From: Lepiota brunneoincarnata
Lineage: Eukaryota > Basidiomycota > Agaricomycetes > Agaricales > Agaricaceae
Assembly (NCBI GenBank): GCA_023014365.1
Contig: JAEBUN010000047.1
Coordinates: forward strand, 124,001 to 188,000
DNA length: 64,000 nucleotides
Reading direction: 5' to 3'
In this document: positions 21,143 to 32,655 of the stretch, in pieces
How the letters are laid out: the number at the start of each line of letters is the position of its first letter
Position numbering within the stretch: the stretch's first letter is position 1
Made by a program: the position numbers and the translations under genes
Notes under the pieces: generated by a model
Seen by the model: only the letters and a program-made list of their open reading frames with translations
Databases searched by the model: none
What the model was told of the DNA's origin: nothing

Positions 21143-22444
21143 TGAAAAGGTAGAAACTTTCGTAGATTTTAATATAGATAGTGGGCTTGTTTTCACTAAG
21201 CTTAGCCGCAATTCGATAAGCTTAAGCTAATACAAGTGGAATGATATAGATAATGAACAGTTTCGTCTTTTAGGGTGTTCTGGGGGTGCGTTCTGACAGC
21301 GAAATTCAAGAGAGTAGTGTTTTTAGAGGTTAACAAACAGCCGTTGAAGTTATCTTAGCCGTACGGTGCAACAATGAAAGGACAATCCCTGTCAATTCAA
21401 AGCGCTGGGTCTCTGGTCTCTGGTCTCTGGTCTCTGAACTCTGGTCTCTGTCTCTGTCTCTGTCTCTAACACTCTGGAACTCTAAACTCTGAACTCTGGT
21501 CTCTGTCTCTGTCTCTGGGTTGGTCGACGACCGAAGAAATCACACTTAACGACGCACACTAAATAGCCCTCTGAAACCGTTCTTGATCACGGCTCGCAGA
21601 CTTGCGTGTGGAAGCGGGGGTGAGACCTCTTGCTTCTTCACGAACAAGTGCGACCGTATTTATATTGTTTAGATACATACGGGAGATAGTAAATATGAAA
21701 TAGAAAACAATAAGCTTAATTGTTACAGGCACTGTAGAACATTTTGGAAGGTTCGGCAGCATTTCTACCTCACCCTGGGTTATGGGTTTTTCTCTGATTA
21801 ACGAATGGCAATCCAGCCAGACTGTGTTCCGTGCTTGTCTGCATTATTCTGCGTCCACGCGAGCGCGTTAAGTTTCCGGATCAATTATGATCGGAATGTA
21901 TAGCGGATGGACAATTCCTTGATCCGTTGTAATTAATCTCAGTTAAGCAGTATGCCGAAGTGCCGGGACCCCCAAAGCACTCGTTAATTAGGAGTCTTTG
22001 ATATTTCTAGGTTTTTGGGCATCGGGTATTGCCTCCCGAACGTTGGACGTTCCGTTCCGTGGTCCGGTCATCATTATTGAACTTGCTATAGACGTAATAT
22101 GCCTGTGACAGCCGCTAGGTACATTCTTTTATGTTTAAACGCATTCGGGTTCATCAGAAAACTGCTCGTAAGGTCCCTTGATGCGACCGGGGTATACTCG
22201 ATAGGCTATGTAGAGCCCTGAATCCCTCCGGAGAGCATTCTGATAGCTTGGTTCACTAAGCTTAGTGATAATGAGCTGGTTTGAACACTTCTGAGGCTCG
22301 AATATCCTTAGTTCGGTCGAACTGGCTACTACGGGATATAGTACCAATCCTCTATAGAGTTCTTTAATGATATAGCCAATGATTCTATGTAGAGAATCGT
22401 TCCGGAGTATGGAATTCATGTATAGGCGTGAAATCGGCATATCA
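21143..22444 (-). repeat. 5' LTR of 14-kb gypsy
   Basis: 1302 bp, same ends as the left copy. TAAGCTTA occurs at 21197, 21217, 21711 and 22257, the same relative places as in the partner, so the motifs predate this insertion. Confidence 0.95.
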
Positions 22445-23196
22445 CCACCATTCAAAAATGTCTGATTGTTCGAGGCTGCTCACTACTCCATCTGCCTCAA
22501 CAGCTCTTCTGGTTGCTCTTCATTCAATCGTGATGTCAATACTGCTTTCGCCTTGCTCACTGCTGACATAGTGGAGGGACTACCATCAAGAGTGAATGTT
22601 GGCAACAATAACTTGGACCTCAGAAGAAAAGAAGGTCCTGCCAGGTGCATACATACCTATTTAACTGCACTGTTGTAGCACTACAATTGTACCTTCAAGC
22701 GCTTGAGAGTTGGTGGGCAGCAACTGGCCTGTGGACTTGGAGAGAATCCACCGTTGGTTGGATGTGCTCCCAGCTCCACTCCAGATGCCCATATCACCCA
22801 ACAATGGTACCCAATCCAGCTCTGAGGAATATGCAACTTCCACCCCCAGTGAAGATGCTATAAATGGAGTGGGTTTTGGAGTATCAGCAACTCCTGCAAG
22901 GTAATGTGAAATTTCTTGTCTTACCACTGTCCAGCTCACTCAAACCCATTCTCCAGTGCCCAAGCAGCCACCCAACATGCCTGTGTTGAGAAGGTTTGTT
23001 GGTGGTTGGCCATGGTTCATGCCCTGGCTGTCATCCAATCAGCAGATGACACATTTTCTGATTCCTCATTCAATCGTAATATCAACAAAGTGGTTGCTTG
23101 CCACAATGAGGGTTGTGAATAGTTATCTAGTCTTCTCCCCGAATTTTGAGCTGTAGCATAGGATTTTAGCAACATTATAGTTATCAGATTCTGGGG
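22445..23196 (+). repeat. Left terminal inverted repeat of the giant element, third segment
   Basis: This matches the reverse complement of 56140-56755 plus 58364-58570 at perhaps 80-85%. Conserved short frames such as SSGCSSFNRDVNTAFAL and NWPVDLERIHRWLDVL occur in both copies but no intact gene is visible. Around 23196 the match switches to the tnp2 N-terminus, so this side has lost most of tnp2 by internal deletion. Confidence 0.7.
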
Positions 23197-23990
23197 TCAT
23201 GGTGCCAGTCTGCACATGATTAGGAAATAACCTCACCATTGCAGTAGTTACAATGATACAGGACGGGCTGATGGGTCAGCTTTCTCCATGAAGGCACGAT
23301 AGGTCAAATAGGAAGAGAATACCAATGACAGGGAAGGACTGGTGGTGCTGCAAAACAGAGGGTTGACTACCACAGTCCTTCATAAAGGAGGATGCAAGCC
23401 CTATGCTACAATTGGGCATGGTTATCCTCCAGATTGGAGACATTGTACTTTGAAACCATGATTGTTACAGCTGAGCTTTAATAAAGACCAATACCGCCAC
23501 TGTATGCATTACCATAGAACAAGGGAGGAATGGAAAGACCCATATATAAAAAAGCTGAAGCTGCCATAACAATGTTCAGCAGGAGGACAGGACTATCTTA
23601 CATTTGCTGTAGGGGGTGTAGTCAGCAGTTCATTTGTGTACCCAACAACAACACACATACAGATACTTTCTTTTCATCCACACCTGCCGCTGGCTATCCC
23701 AGAAGAAAACGGCTCCCTTAAGCACACCTTCCCAGTCGTCATGAATAAGACAATGTGTTTGGATAGTCCAATACACAGAATCTTCCTCATATGTGGAACG
23801 GCAGTGTTTGGATAATCCAAGACACTGTTGTTCATTTGGAGTGCTACAATGGGATGAGAAGGCAAGATGCAGAGTGGGCACTTGCTGTGCTTTGGCACTC
23901 ACATGCCAGGAAATCTGTTTAGGACAGAGTGGTGTGCAGTGATAAACATGACAATACACACCCCAATCACAACAATACAACCCACTCAGA
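23197..23990 (-). pseudogene. Truncated tnp2 transposase, inverted copy (N-terminal part only)
   Basis: It corresponds to the start of the tnp2 gene at 43884-44090 read on the minus strand, identical up to 23283 and then diverged. The N-terminal C-rich motif of Plavaka proteins is still recognisable around 23240 but carries substitutions. It ends where the sequence joins the terminal repeat, so the catalytic core is missing. Confidence 0.55.
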
Positions 23991-26900
23991 CTTACCTCAC
24001 TTGATCCCCATCCACTGTGAGCTGGAATATCCAGTCACACATATTCCCTGATAAACTGTCACTGGTTTAACCGCACAGTCAATCGTCGACATTTTGGGGG
24101 CCAGTCTGCCCCATCAATAGGGAAACAAGCTATGTGCATGCAGCAAATGCACCAGAATTCACGAGAATTGACATGCCAGCAGAGTTATATGATGCTATGA
24201 AAACACCAGGATGTGGCCTAAGAATGCTGACTCTGCTCCACTGCATGAACAAATCCTCAGACCTCAAAGAGCCTGTCCTTCAATGGGCTAGTAGTTAATG
24301 CTGGAGGTGTGGTTTGGTTATTGATGTAAGAATCACTATCTCTGACGTGTAGGATGAATCTTTGGACCTCAGATATATGACCATTCATCCTCAAAGGTGA
24401 CACCTATAAAGCGAAAGTCACAAACCATGCCTGCCTGCTCCCTTAGAGCCCCTTCCTCTCCCAAGTGGGTGATTGCTATCATTTCTTTTTCCAGTAAAGG
24501 CCTAATATCAGTTGCCATTAGCGCATATGACAACCATGGCAACACCATTTGTAAGTCATCTAACTACTCCACTCACTTAACTGCCCACTCATTCACCTGC
24601 TCATTGTGTACTGGAAGCTCCAGGTACAGATTCCCTTTGTAGTGGCTTAACTCCACAGTCAATCATTGATCACTTTATGAGGACACATTCTGTCACTTTG
24701 TACAATAGGGTACCATCAACATTGTCACATACATTATATCAGGACAACACTATCTAAGAGACAGGGAAGTTCAGCTGGATTAAGGGAAGCTTGTGTGCTA
24801 TGATGAAAGCATCAGGGATGAATTGTTTATGTTCCAAATGCCATGGGGGGTCTCTATTGTAGTTAATGCTGTAAGTTGTTCCTGTAATTTAATGGCAAAT
24901 TCCCTATCTTGATCCATTGATGTTTTACACAACCAAGTCTGGATGCTAAGCTCACGAACAGCCAGAAAACCTTTCAATAACTCAAAAAAGTAGCTCTTTA
25001 AGTCTGGTAAGTGCATGGATATGTGGAAGTTGAACAAAGTACTCACATAGAGATTCAGCATCAGTGAATCCACACAGAAAGTCACCGCTTCCGTCCTCAA
25101 GGTCAAACCCTCCACAAGCAGAGAACATGAGCAGGCAGAACCACTCATAGCCTCATAGTGCCTTGAGATGTTGTTGGGGAACTCAAACTCCAGCTTTGTG
25201 CCCTCAATATGGTGTGCACAGATATTTCTAAATGCACAGGCCATACCTCTAACTTTCTGGCATACCAGAGATGGGTCGGATGCTAGGGTCATCAACCATG
25301 GTTCCATGGCTCTGACACATAAACTTTCAAGGTTTGAGTTGTTGTCTGATACCCAGGTAAAATTCAGTAATGTTTGGAGAATTCAGATGGATGGTGGGAT
25401 AACATTTGGCTTGGTGTGTACCAATGTATTGTGGGAGCCCCAGCTGGGGTGGATGGGTGGGTGTACTGTTGTGAATGGGTATGATGTCGCAATCTTGGTC
25501 AACTGAGGGTGGCATCTGTAGAGGCTAGGGGGTATCGTAATGTGATCATCACTGAGCACATGCATTGTATGAACATTCTCAAGGCTAACTTAGTACCATT
25601 TAGCTTTGTACCCATGGTGATGGTAAACCCATAGTATGGAGACAAATGGATTCACCAACAGCGGTTAGAGAATGCTTGATAGCGGCCTGGACCCTGTATA
25701 CCAGAATACTGTACTGATCTCAACCTTTGAGGCTCGGACCAGTGGGATATATGTGTGGGACCCAGGTGGCCCCTCAAGCAAAGGTGCTATCCTGGTAAGT
25801 ACAGTATTGTTGTGGAGTACCAACCCAAAGCTGAAGAGCCATTTCTTGGTTCCAGCAGCTTGCAAGAGGTCCTTCAAAACAGGGATTGTATGTGGTTCAT
25901 GAAGAAGTCCTATCTCCTTGCAGTAGAGATGAATTCATAAGTCAGAGATCTTAGCCGCATTTTGGATCATCTGACAAACACTCTGATTAAATGCAAGCAG
26001 ATTGAACAAGTCGCAATCAAGGCTGACATCCTCGAGGTAGGGGCAGAGGATTGAGGAGAGGAAAGTGATATCTTCTCTGGTGACCAGTGTTCCTACCAAC
26101 CTGATTCTGGTAGAACTGAAGCAATCCTCAAGCATCCCCTTTTCCTCAAGCCTCAAGCAGTAGATGTCCATAGTGCAACCAATGAAGATATCATCCACGT
26201 GCACTAGGGAGATCAACTCTTGATTGTCAACTTCACCAAATATCTTCAAAAGGAGTTCATCGGGTAACATTGGTTGTATCTGATGTGGGCATCAATTGTG
26301 ACAACTCCAAATTATGTTCTCAAAGACAAACCTTCCTCACTTCACAGATCGTGGGACTCAGTAACTGTTTGGCTTTCTCAGAATTCTAATGAGAACTCAT
26401 CAGTCAATTACTTGTTTTTGTGCTTGTGATTTGTGCGCAGTGGATAGCAATCAGCTAGAATAAAGACTCCTATAATATAAATGACATAGTGGGCCCATTC
26501 TGACTTCTACCATGGCACCAATCTGGACTATGTACTGCACCCAACGCTGCTTTCCCCCTTCAACTCTTTGATGTCAATTTCCCCTGGAGCGTATGCTCAC
26601 CCCACCACCAACTACTTTGCAGCATAAATACCTCTCAACAGCAATTTCCAGCCCAGAAGCACCTGCAGAAACCATTCCAAAACCCCAAACAGCCCCCAAG
26701 TCCATACCAGCTCTCTTCCATAAGGCATGCATTGCTAAAGAACAGCATCAAGAAATTATGGTGAGAATGTTCCTTGGCCCACCACCTCAAATATACTGAC
26801 CACCCTAGGGAACTATACAAATGTTGATATCCACTATGCTGAACCTGAACATCCCATTTGGCAAGCAGAACAGTGCAAACATTGATGACTTATGCTCTTG

Positions 26901-27257
26901 GGTATCTCTAGCAGTGTCCTTATCTCTGGTTTATTGAGCTCAACTCTTTTGCTAGATGGCCATTGAATATCCAATACTTGTCCACTTTGAAAACAGCTGG
27001 GTGACTAAAGAACTGACTAAACTTGACCTCAGTAAGCGACAAAAGAACTCCAGTGGTAAGCTCCTCTTTGTTCTCAGCTGAGCTTACTGGACTACTGTGC
27101 TTCTCTCAGGCACTGCCTGTGCTAACGCAAGCCTGGATAGACCCTCAGAATGATTTACTGTAAGGAGTAGAATTCTGCTGCATGTGGAATCCCACCCTTA
27201 GCACACTTTCATTAGGTACCTGTCCTTAGATACCTGAGCTCCTAGTGACAAGGATGT
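23283..27257 (-). repeat. Left arm of identical 3,975-bp inverted repeat
   Basis: Every position i matches the complement of 67327-i in all stretches compared, without indels. At both edges the identity drops abruptly: outside 23283 weak homology continues, and inside 27257 only about 25 bp of similarity remain. Confidence 0.92.
24798..26270 (-). pseudogene. F-box-like cargo gene, copy in left arm
   Basis: Exact inverted copy of 41057-42529; see that entry for the protein. It starts MLPDELLLKIFGEV at 26270 and has the same in-frame stops. Because both copies carry identical lesions, the duplication or conversion occurred after the gene had died. Confidence 0.65.
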
Positions 27258-28320
27258 TGTGCTGCAGTAAGGCCACCTGGGCAACAGCATAACCTGTATT
27301 CTATCTTCCTTGTTCAGGTCGCTCCCTCTTTTCCCTTGAAGTTTCCTTCAATCTCTTCCTTACTCACCCCAGAGTTGTAATGTCAATTTTACGAAGTTGA
27401 GAAGATGTGCCAGTGGTTGTTCCATTGATCACACATTGCCCTTATTGTTGGAGTTGGATACGCTTCCCTTCAATGATTTGTATCACTTTGTACTTTTGTA
27501 TTGTAATAACATCCTGTTTTGCATGACAACAATTATTGTTCTTCCTTTGGTTAAAAGTCCCATCCTGTCACAACAGTCCCCCAATATCCTTTCTCCTATC
27601 TACAACAACAGCTATGATCAACAAGATCCAAGCCTCCCTCCAGAAGGGTCCTGTTAGCAAGTCCACTCTACACCAGTGTACCAAACTAGCACTAGAGGGG
27701 CTGTGCAATAGGCTTCAGCTCACAGTCTCGCCCTCAGGAAAGAGGACACATAATCAGACAATAAAATCAGATTATATCAATGCACTTCAAGTGGTATGAT
27801 GTATGTTTCTTTTGAGTTTGCCAGGGGTTAATATAATGCAGTATGCTTGCCAGAGGCTCCAGAAACAAGAAGCGGGCAGTGGACATATACCAGTTGGGCC
27901 TGGTGACCCTACGGCCACTATCTTTACTTCAGATATTGTGATGGAAGTAGAGCCACTTCTAAACCAAACTTGTCAGTGAGTAATACAATGTAAAGTGCAC
28001 TAGATCTGTTCTAATCAATGAAGTTCTGAAGAGAACAGTGCTGGCAACCCCTTAGTTCAGCTCACAGAAGATATCCTGAAAGCTCCAATGTTGTTTGTTT
28101 TTTTACGCTGTCTTGTCTAGATCTCTGATTTTCAATAATGAAGGGAGGAGATGACAGAACCAGCAGGGGCTTCAGTCTTGGTTCAGCTGTTCCAAGCAGC
28201 CAAAGATTGGAATCCAACCGCAGAAATGACATTTAACTTGGAGTCAAATGGTGACCTATACCTAGAGCCAATACAACAAGCCTTTGTACCACAGGGGAAG
28301 GTGCAGGTGAGCTAGCAGCA
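27210..28320 (+). pseudogene. Unrecognised gene fragment; promoter part also found at 35710-35990
   Basis: The first 250 bp (27210-27460) are homologous to 35710-35990, with many C/T and G/A differences. After it come two exon-like pieces: NKIQASLQKGPVSKSTLHQC (27615-27799), which resembles a short SAP-like helix pair, and an acidic piece VLVQLFQAAKDWNPTAEMTF (about 28150-28310) ending at a GTGAG donor. Probably the first exons of one cargo gene; function unknown. Confidence 0.4.
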
Positions 28321-29264
28321 CACTTCTTAAAGCCATTCTGACTAATAAGTAGGTCATATCCCCGAGGATGTTCCACCCCTTTCATGAATACACACCAGGA
28401 TTCCTTGTCAGAGAGGATGTTCAGCTGCTTCTACATGAGGACTATTTACAGGTCATCATAGTGCCTTTGAAATAATGATGGTTGGTACTTGTGTTGTCAG
28501 AGCCTAAGATGGGTGTTTAGACCACCCTTTGTGTGTTGTGCCTCTCCCCCTTCTCCCCTTCTCATTCCACTTTGTAGCACTTCAACATATGTTCGCTTGC
28601 CCGTACAATACAAGCCATCCTCCTTAACAACTTTTTCCTGATTTGTGTTGAAGGATGATCAGCAAAGGCATCAACAAAATGATGGGGGGGGGGGGGCACA
28701 GCTGACAAAATGACCACTCAGGCCAAGTCCATTGGGAGGTGTAACAAAAGAGGAACAGAGTAAGGACAGTGTGAAGAGAGAGCAAGGGAAGGAGGGTGGA
28801 AGGGTCTACTGGCTAGCGAGTTGCTTGAGCACCCAAACTTTATATGAATCCAAGATAGCTATCTAGGAAACATAGAATATGCTATGAAGGAAAGTCAAGT
28901 GACTACAGAAATAATGAGAGGTAACTATACTAACCAGAGGGCATTGTGCCACCAGAAGTGTTGAGGCCAATGCTTAAGTATCCCAAGGTGCGTTGAGAAT
29001 GATTGAGACAAGAGTGAGGGGAAGTGCACATAAGGCTACATGCAAAGGCATGTCCCCTCCCAGCTTTTTATTTGAAGCTCTGTAGAAGATAGATGCTTAT
29101 CCAACTCAATTCACATTGCTATTCATCGAATGAGGCAAATATATTATCAGACAGTTGTAGATATGAAAACGAGCATTAGAGAAGGACAAAGGTAGCTAAT
29201 GTGAACTATCAATATGCATGTGGAGCTCAGCCTTGGACCAGCTCTCTAGCTGTGCTTTAGCCTG
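28321..29264. other. No gene seen; 13-G run
   Basis: Nothing recognisable was found here. A run of 13 G lies at 28684-28696. Confidence 0.5.
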
Positions 29265-30236
29265 TCAAACTTCCTTGTACCCATGCACTCTGTCACACCA
29301 CTTATTCAGGGGTAATGGGCCATAGGAAGTTTCTCCACTTTTGATGCCTGCGACTCTCTTGATGAAGAAGTCCTCATCTTGGGCAGTCCAATGATTCTGA
29401 TGCAATCCACATCCCTCCCAAGTTGAGGCCAATGGAAACCAAGACATCTTTGACATTTGTTCACCATGCTCTGTACAAATTACATGAAAAAGGACATCTC
29501 AAATCCAAACAATTTCCACTTACCTGTAAACACCATGTAGAGACCACACAGGAGATTCTCTTCATCTGTTGTCAACTCATCATCAACATATTTTGTTCCC
29601 CCTTGATCAAATACAGAGAACATGGGCCAACTTTCAGGGTAGCAAGCAGTCAGGCCCTCCAGCACACTACTGAAACTAAGTGTTTCCTATGAAATATGTC
29701 ACAGGAAACCTCCACACAATAAGGTGGCTTGGGCATGGCATTGCTTGAGGAGAGCAGCTGACTGGTATTGATAGAACTCAAAGTCTATGGCTGAGAACTG
29801 TGCTGTTGTGATGTGAAGAGGGATAGATACAGGCATTGGCCTTTCCTGAGGGAACCCTTGGACATCATATGCCAACCACAAAGTTTGGAATGGGATGCCG
29901 GTTTCCAGTAGTTTCAGGGCAATTTCTTTCTCCTGAAGGCTCTTGTCCATCTGACAAATTGACATCACTATTGACACATTGTAGATGGCAAGTTTCCATG
30001 GCACTGTCAAATGGTCACCAAAATCAAACATGTAAAATGTTGTTCCTGACAGAGCTGTGACAATTTGTACTGCAGAAAGTCGAGGTGATGTCATGATGGA
30101 GAGATGATTGAGATGATGGAGATCCCAGTGGTCTGCCATGGGTTTAACGGGTGGAACTTGCCAAAAGTATCATATAAACTGCATAGAAAATGTCGCAATA
30201 ATGCTGTTCAAAGAGGGGGAATCCTTCATTACATTA

Positions 30237-30934
30237 TGTTATGATCCGTGCTCCTTCTGTATCCGAGGATAACTGGAGACGGCCTTCAATCACTCTACAA
30301 GGTGTCCGAGACGGTTGGCCTTATAGAGCTTAGTGGATCGCGCTCAATGAGATAATGAGGGAAGATGCCAAGTTAAGGCAGAGAGGTAAACGACTGCTGT
30401 TAACAAGATTAAAGCTTGAGGCTTTAATCTCTACTTGTACAGGCCTTATATACCTATGAGGTGCTATATACTCGTTATAGGTTACTTGGCTGTTCTACTG
30501 GTCGTGCGCAGTCCTGACCATGATGCACATCCTGGCTGATGGCATCCTAGCGTTATTTATATTACAATGAGTCAGTACTCTCGCTACTGCTGTGCGATGT
30601 TCCATCGCTTTCCTCTGACTCATAATCTTCTTCTCCCGATTGTATCTCCATGGAGTCCTCTTTGTTTTCGCTCTCCATTCTCTCGGTGCTTCCATCCGTA
30701 TCGGAGGTTGGGTCGGTTGATCCATGGTTATCTTCCTCGTCCTCGGGGTATTCCAATATATCCTTCAAGGTTATCTCCATTCCTGCTTCTCTCGCCAGGT
30801 CCTGCATGGCGGTGTAGTATTCCCCTTCTTCGTCTTCGTATTCTTGTGCCCGTAATTGGTCTGTAGTCTCCTGTACCCATCTTGTAAAGTCGAACAATAG
30901 TTCTTGTTCCTCCCGGTCTGGACTGTTCATAACA
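30237..30934 (-). mobile_element. Solo LTR, 698 bp, TSD CATTA, with internal ORF
   Basis: The ends are TGTTATGATCC and GTTCATAACA, an 8-bp inverted terminal match in TG...CA format, flanked by CATTA at 30232-30236 and 30935-30939. No pol is present, so a solo LTR or LTR-like non-autonomous element. The base composition is richer in CpG than the surroundings and the enclosed ORF is open, so the insertion is young. A hairpin (AGATTAAAGCTTGAGGCTTTAATCT-like) lies near 30410-30435. Confidence 0.85.
30562..30930 (-). CDS. Acidic 122-aa ORF inside the solo LTR
   Basis: The ATG is at bases 5-7 of the LTR (minus orientation). The N-terminal third is helical (LLFDFTRWVQETTDQL); the rest is strongly acidic and serine-rich, ending SSSESTDSL. 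It has no known domain. In a complete element the 5' LTR copy would place this ATG at the very start of the LTR. Whether it is expressed or is a tail of a polyprotein running into the 3' LTR is unknown. Confidence 0.5.
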   Translation of the reverse strand: MNSPDREEQELLFDFTRWVQETTDQLRAQEYEDEEGEYYTAMQDLAREAGMEITLKDILEYPEDEEDNHGSTDPTSDTDGSTERMESENKEDSMEIQSGEEDYESEESDGTSHSSSESTDSL

Positions 30935-32560
30935 CATTAGAAATCCCTGTGATTGACAATAGGCATTTTCATTCTATCACACTGTTTACCATCAACATAA
31001 TCTGGTAGAGGCAATGGTGGGGTGAATCCAAAATGAATATATAATATTTCAAGAAGCTGCGCATCACAGTTGGCAGCAGGGGCCACTGCTGCCGGAGTAG
31101 GATCTGGTGGATTACTGGTCGCAAGAAACAATGTTTCTAGGTCCTTGGTATCAATGTTCCAGCCTTTGTCAAAGTTCATCGTGTAATTGCCACCCCCCCA
31201 TGTTGGTGAGCTGTCATCAGGACCTAGCTCATGAGCACAATTCCACTTGTTCAAGAATGAGTTGTATTGCTTCTGCTTGGAGCTGAAGTCTATGAGAGTT
31301 GTAAAACAGTCCCCTTTGCGAACCAGGGTTTGAGTGTATAGTGGTGGGGTATCAAAACTCCAGTCCCATACATAAATGGGGGCAGAGGCGGTGGGTGGGT
31401 CATGCTCACAATTCTCATGTGCTTGACAGGCAGAAGGTGACTCTTTTCCCCTTTGTCTGGAGTTCTCAGCATCTCAATTCTGGAAGAAGGCTTGTAGTAT
31501 TTCTTGAGCAGACTGCTCTTTGATAGTAAGTGATGTTGGGTCAGGTGCAGATAGCAAAGCAGGGGTGTCAAGAGTAATGTTTTCTGGCTGGTGTGAAATC
31601 CAAGTAGTTGCTTCCTGGAGCTGCCACTCGGGTGGGGGTTTAAGGGGAAAGTGTGGGTGCCTTTGCAGAGCGTCTACCTCCAATGCACTCCAATGATACC
31701 AAATGGGAATACCACAGGATATGAACCAAGAGACCTGAGGCTGGGTGGGGTCAGTTGGGAAAGGTAGAACTAGACCAATGCAGTCAGTGAACCAGGCTTT
31801 ATGGAGCATGGGTGTCATTTGCAAGCTATCAAGAATAGCTTGTCCAACCCAGAGTTGAACAACACAGGTGTACCAGATGGGAGGAGTGATACCCTCACAG
31901 TGATCAGGATTGGGGGTTTTACAGATCATCCAGTAAAGCAAACTGATCCAGACAGCGAACCAATCACAACCAAGAACAGCTTGGAAAAGGGATCGTTCTT
32001 GAGATTCATGGCCAACGTGGTACCTGAAATGGTATGGTGGATATGGGCAGCAGTATTGAAGTGAATAGTTTGAGCCTAGCTCCCTCATTACTCACACCAG
32101 GAGCTTGTCCACAGCTAGCTACTGGCTTACGAGGTGCTGTGGAAGTATGTATCCATATTTGTTGTTAGGTATGATATGATGAGAAATGTAAGCCAAGACT
32201 TCAAGAAGGTGCCCTGTGAACAAAACCGGCAAACGGGGTATGAAGGCAAGCCATTCAGTTGTGGGTGTCCACCACTGGGGTTGCTGTAAGTCAGAAAAAG
32301 TTGAATTCCCAACTTTCAGGAGCTGCTGAGCATCTTCTCCAGCATCTGGGAGTGCAAAATCACAGGTGCAGTTTGGCAAGTAGAATACATCTCCATTAAC
32401 AACACATACCCTGCTGGGCAGGGATTCCATGATTGACTGTGTGGTTAAACCAAACGACAGTCTTGTAATATATGTGGGAGATGTGCCTGGATAGTCCAGT
32501 GCACAATTAGGGTAGAATTTGTGAGTGAATGAAGCAAAGGTACAATGATGGACGTTGTCA

Positions 32561-32648
32561 CATTGTGACTCATTGAGTGGGTGCGTAACCTTGTGTATCT
32601 TTACATTGTGACTCGTTGAGCGGTTGCATGACGTTGTGTATCTTCCCT
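32561..32648 (+). repeat. Two-copy tandem repeat of about 44 bp
   Basis: Units starting CATTGTGACTC at 32561 and about 32605 are clearly alike with several changes. It lies at the 5' end of the minus-strand cargo gene. Confidence 0.7.
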
Positions 32649-32655
32649 TCCCCAA

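Larger units (their letters stand above)
8521..22264. other. Dispersed TAAGCTTA palindromes (27 copies) across the 14-kb gypsy
   Basis: Exact TAAGCTTA starts at 8521, 8541, 9035, 9581 (3' LTR); 9895, 10833, 12693, 13294, 13335, 13882, 14158, 14617, 15368, 15533, 15726, 15779, 16319, 17530, 17907, 18028, 19185, 19257, 20707 (internal); and 21197, 21217, 21711, 22257 (5' LTR). About 0.2 copies are expected in 14 kb by chance. The usual extension is CTAAGCTTAG; 20707 is part of the 14-bp palindrome CGCTAAGCTTAGCG and 9581 of CACTAAGCTTAGTG. Near matches TAAGCTTT occur at 16514, 18674 and 19840. Outside this element I found the exact motif only in the two copia LTRs (1811, 7707). Function unknown. 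Confidence 0.9.
8467..22444 (-). mobile_element. 13,978-bp Ty3/gypsy retrotransposon carrying antisense cargo genes
   Basis: Two 1302-bp LTRs (8467-9768 and 21143-22444), both starting TGAAAAGG and ending TATCA, flank a minus-strand gag-protease-RT-RNaseH-integrase. Between the end of pol and the 3' LTR lie about 4.4 kb with two multi-intron genes on the opposite strand. This far exceeds the usual 5-8 kb of gypsy elements. A polypurine tract (minus AGGGGGAGA) adjoins the left LTR and an 18-nt primer binding site adjoins the right LTR. The 5-bp flanks (CCCGC left, CCACC right) do not match exactly, so the target duplication is unresolved. Several single-base frameshifts in pol make this copy inactive. 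Confidence 0.93.
29265..32655 (-). pseudogene. Large degenerate multi-exon cargo gene, unrecognised fungal family
   Basis: A chain of minus-strand coding pieces: 32655-32119 (MGKGRYTTSCNRSTSHNVKI...), 32088-31474 (tryptophan/proline-rich, e.g. GIPIWYHWSALEVDALQRHP), 31254-30937, 30139-29699 (YMFDFGDHLTVPWKLAIYNV) and 29665-29265 (SWFPLASTWEGCGLHQNHWT). The last piece resembles the tryptophan-rich end of repeated Agaricomycete hypothetical proteins that travel with DNA transposons. A solo LTR (30237-30934) interrupts it. No catalytic motif is visible. Exon borders are not resolved and some pieces end in stops. Confidence 0.5.

Noticed and set aside
23741..27800. Small ORFs in the arms as independent host genes
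   Set aside because: Most are short frames with no homology cue, duplicated identically in the other arm; only the F-box-like frame and the tnp2 start show family features.
28684..28696. Run of 13 G as a possible G-quadruplex site
   Set aside because: A single homopolymer without spaced G-tracts; also a likely place for sequencing error.
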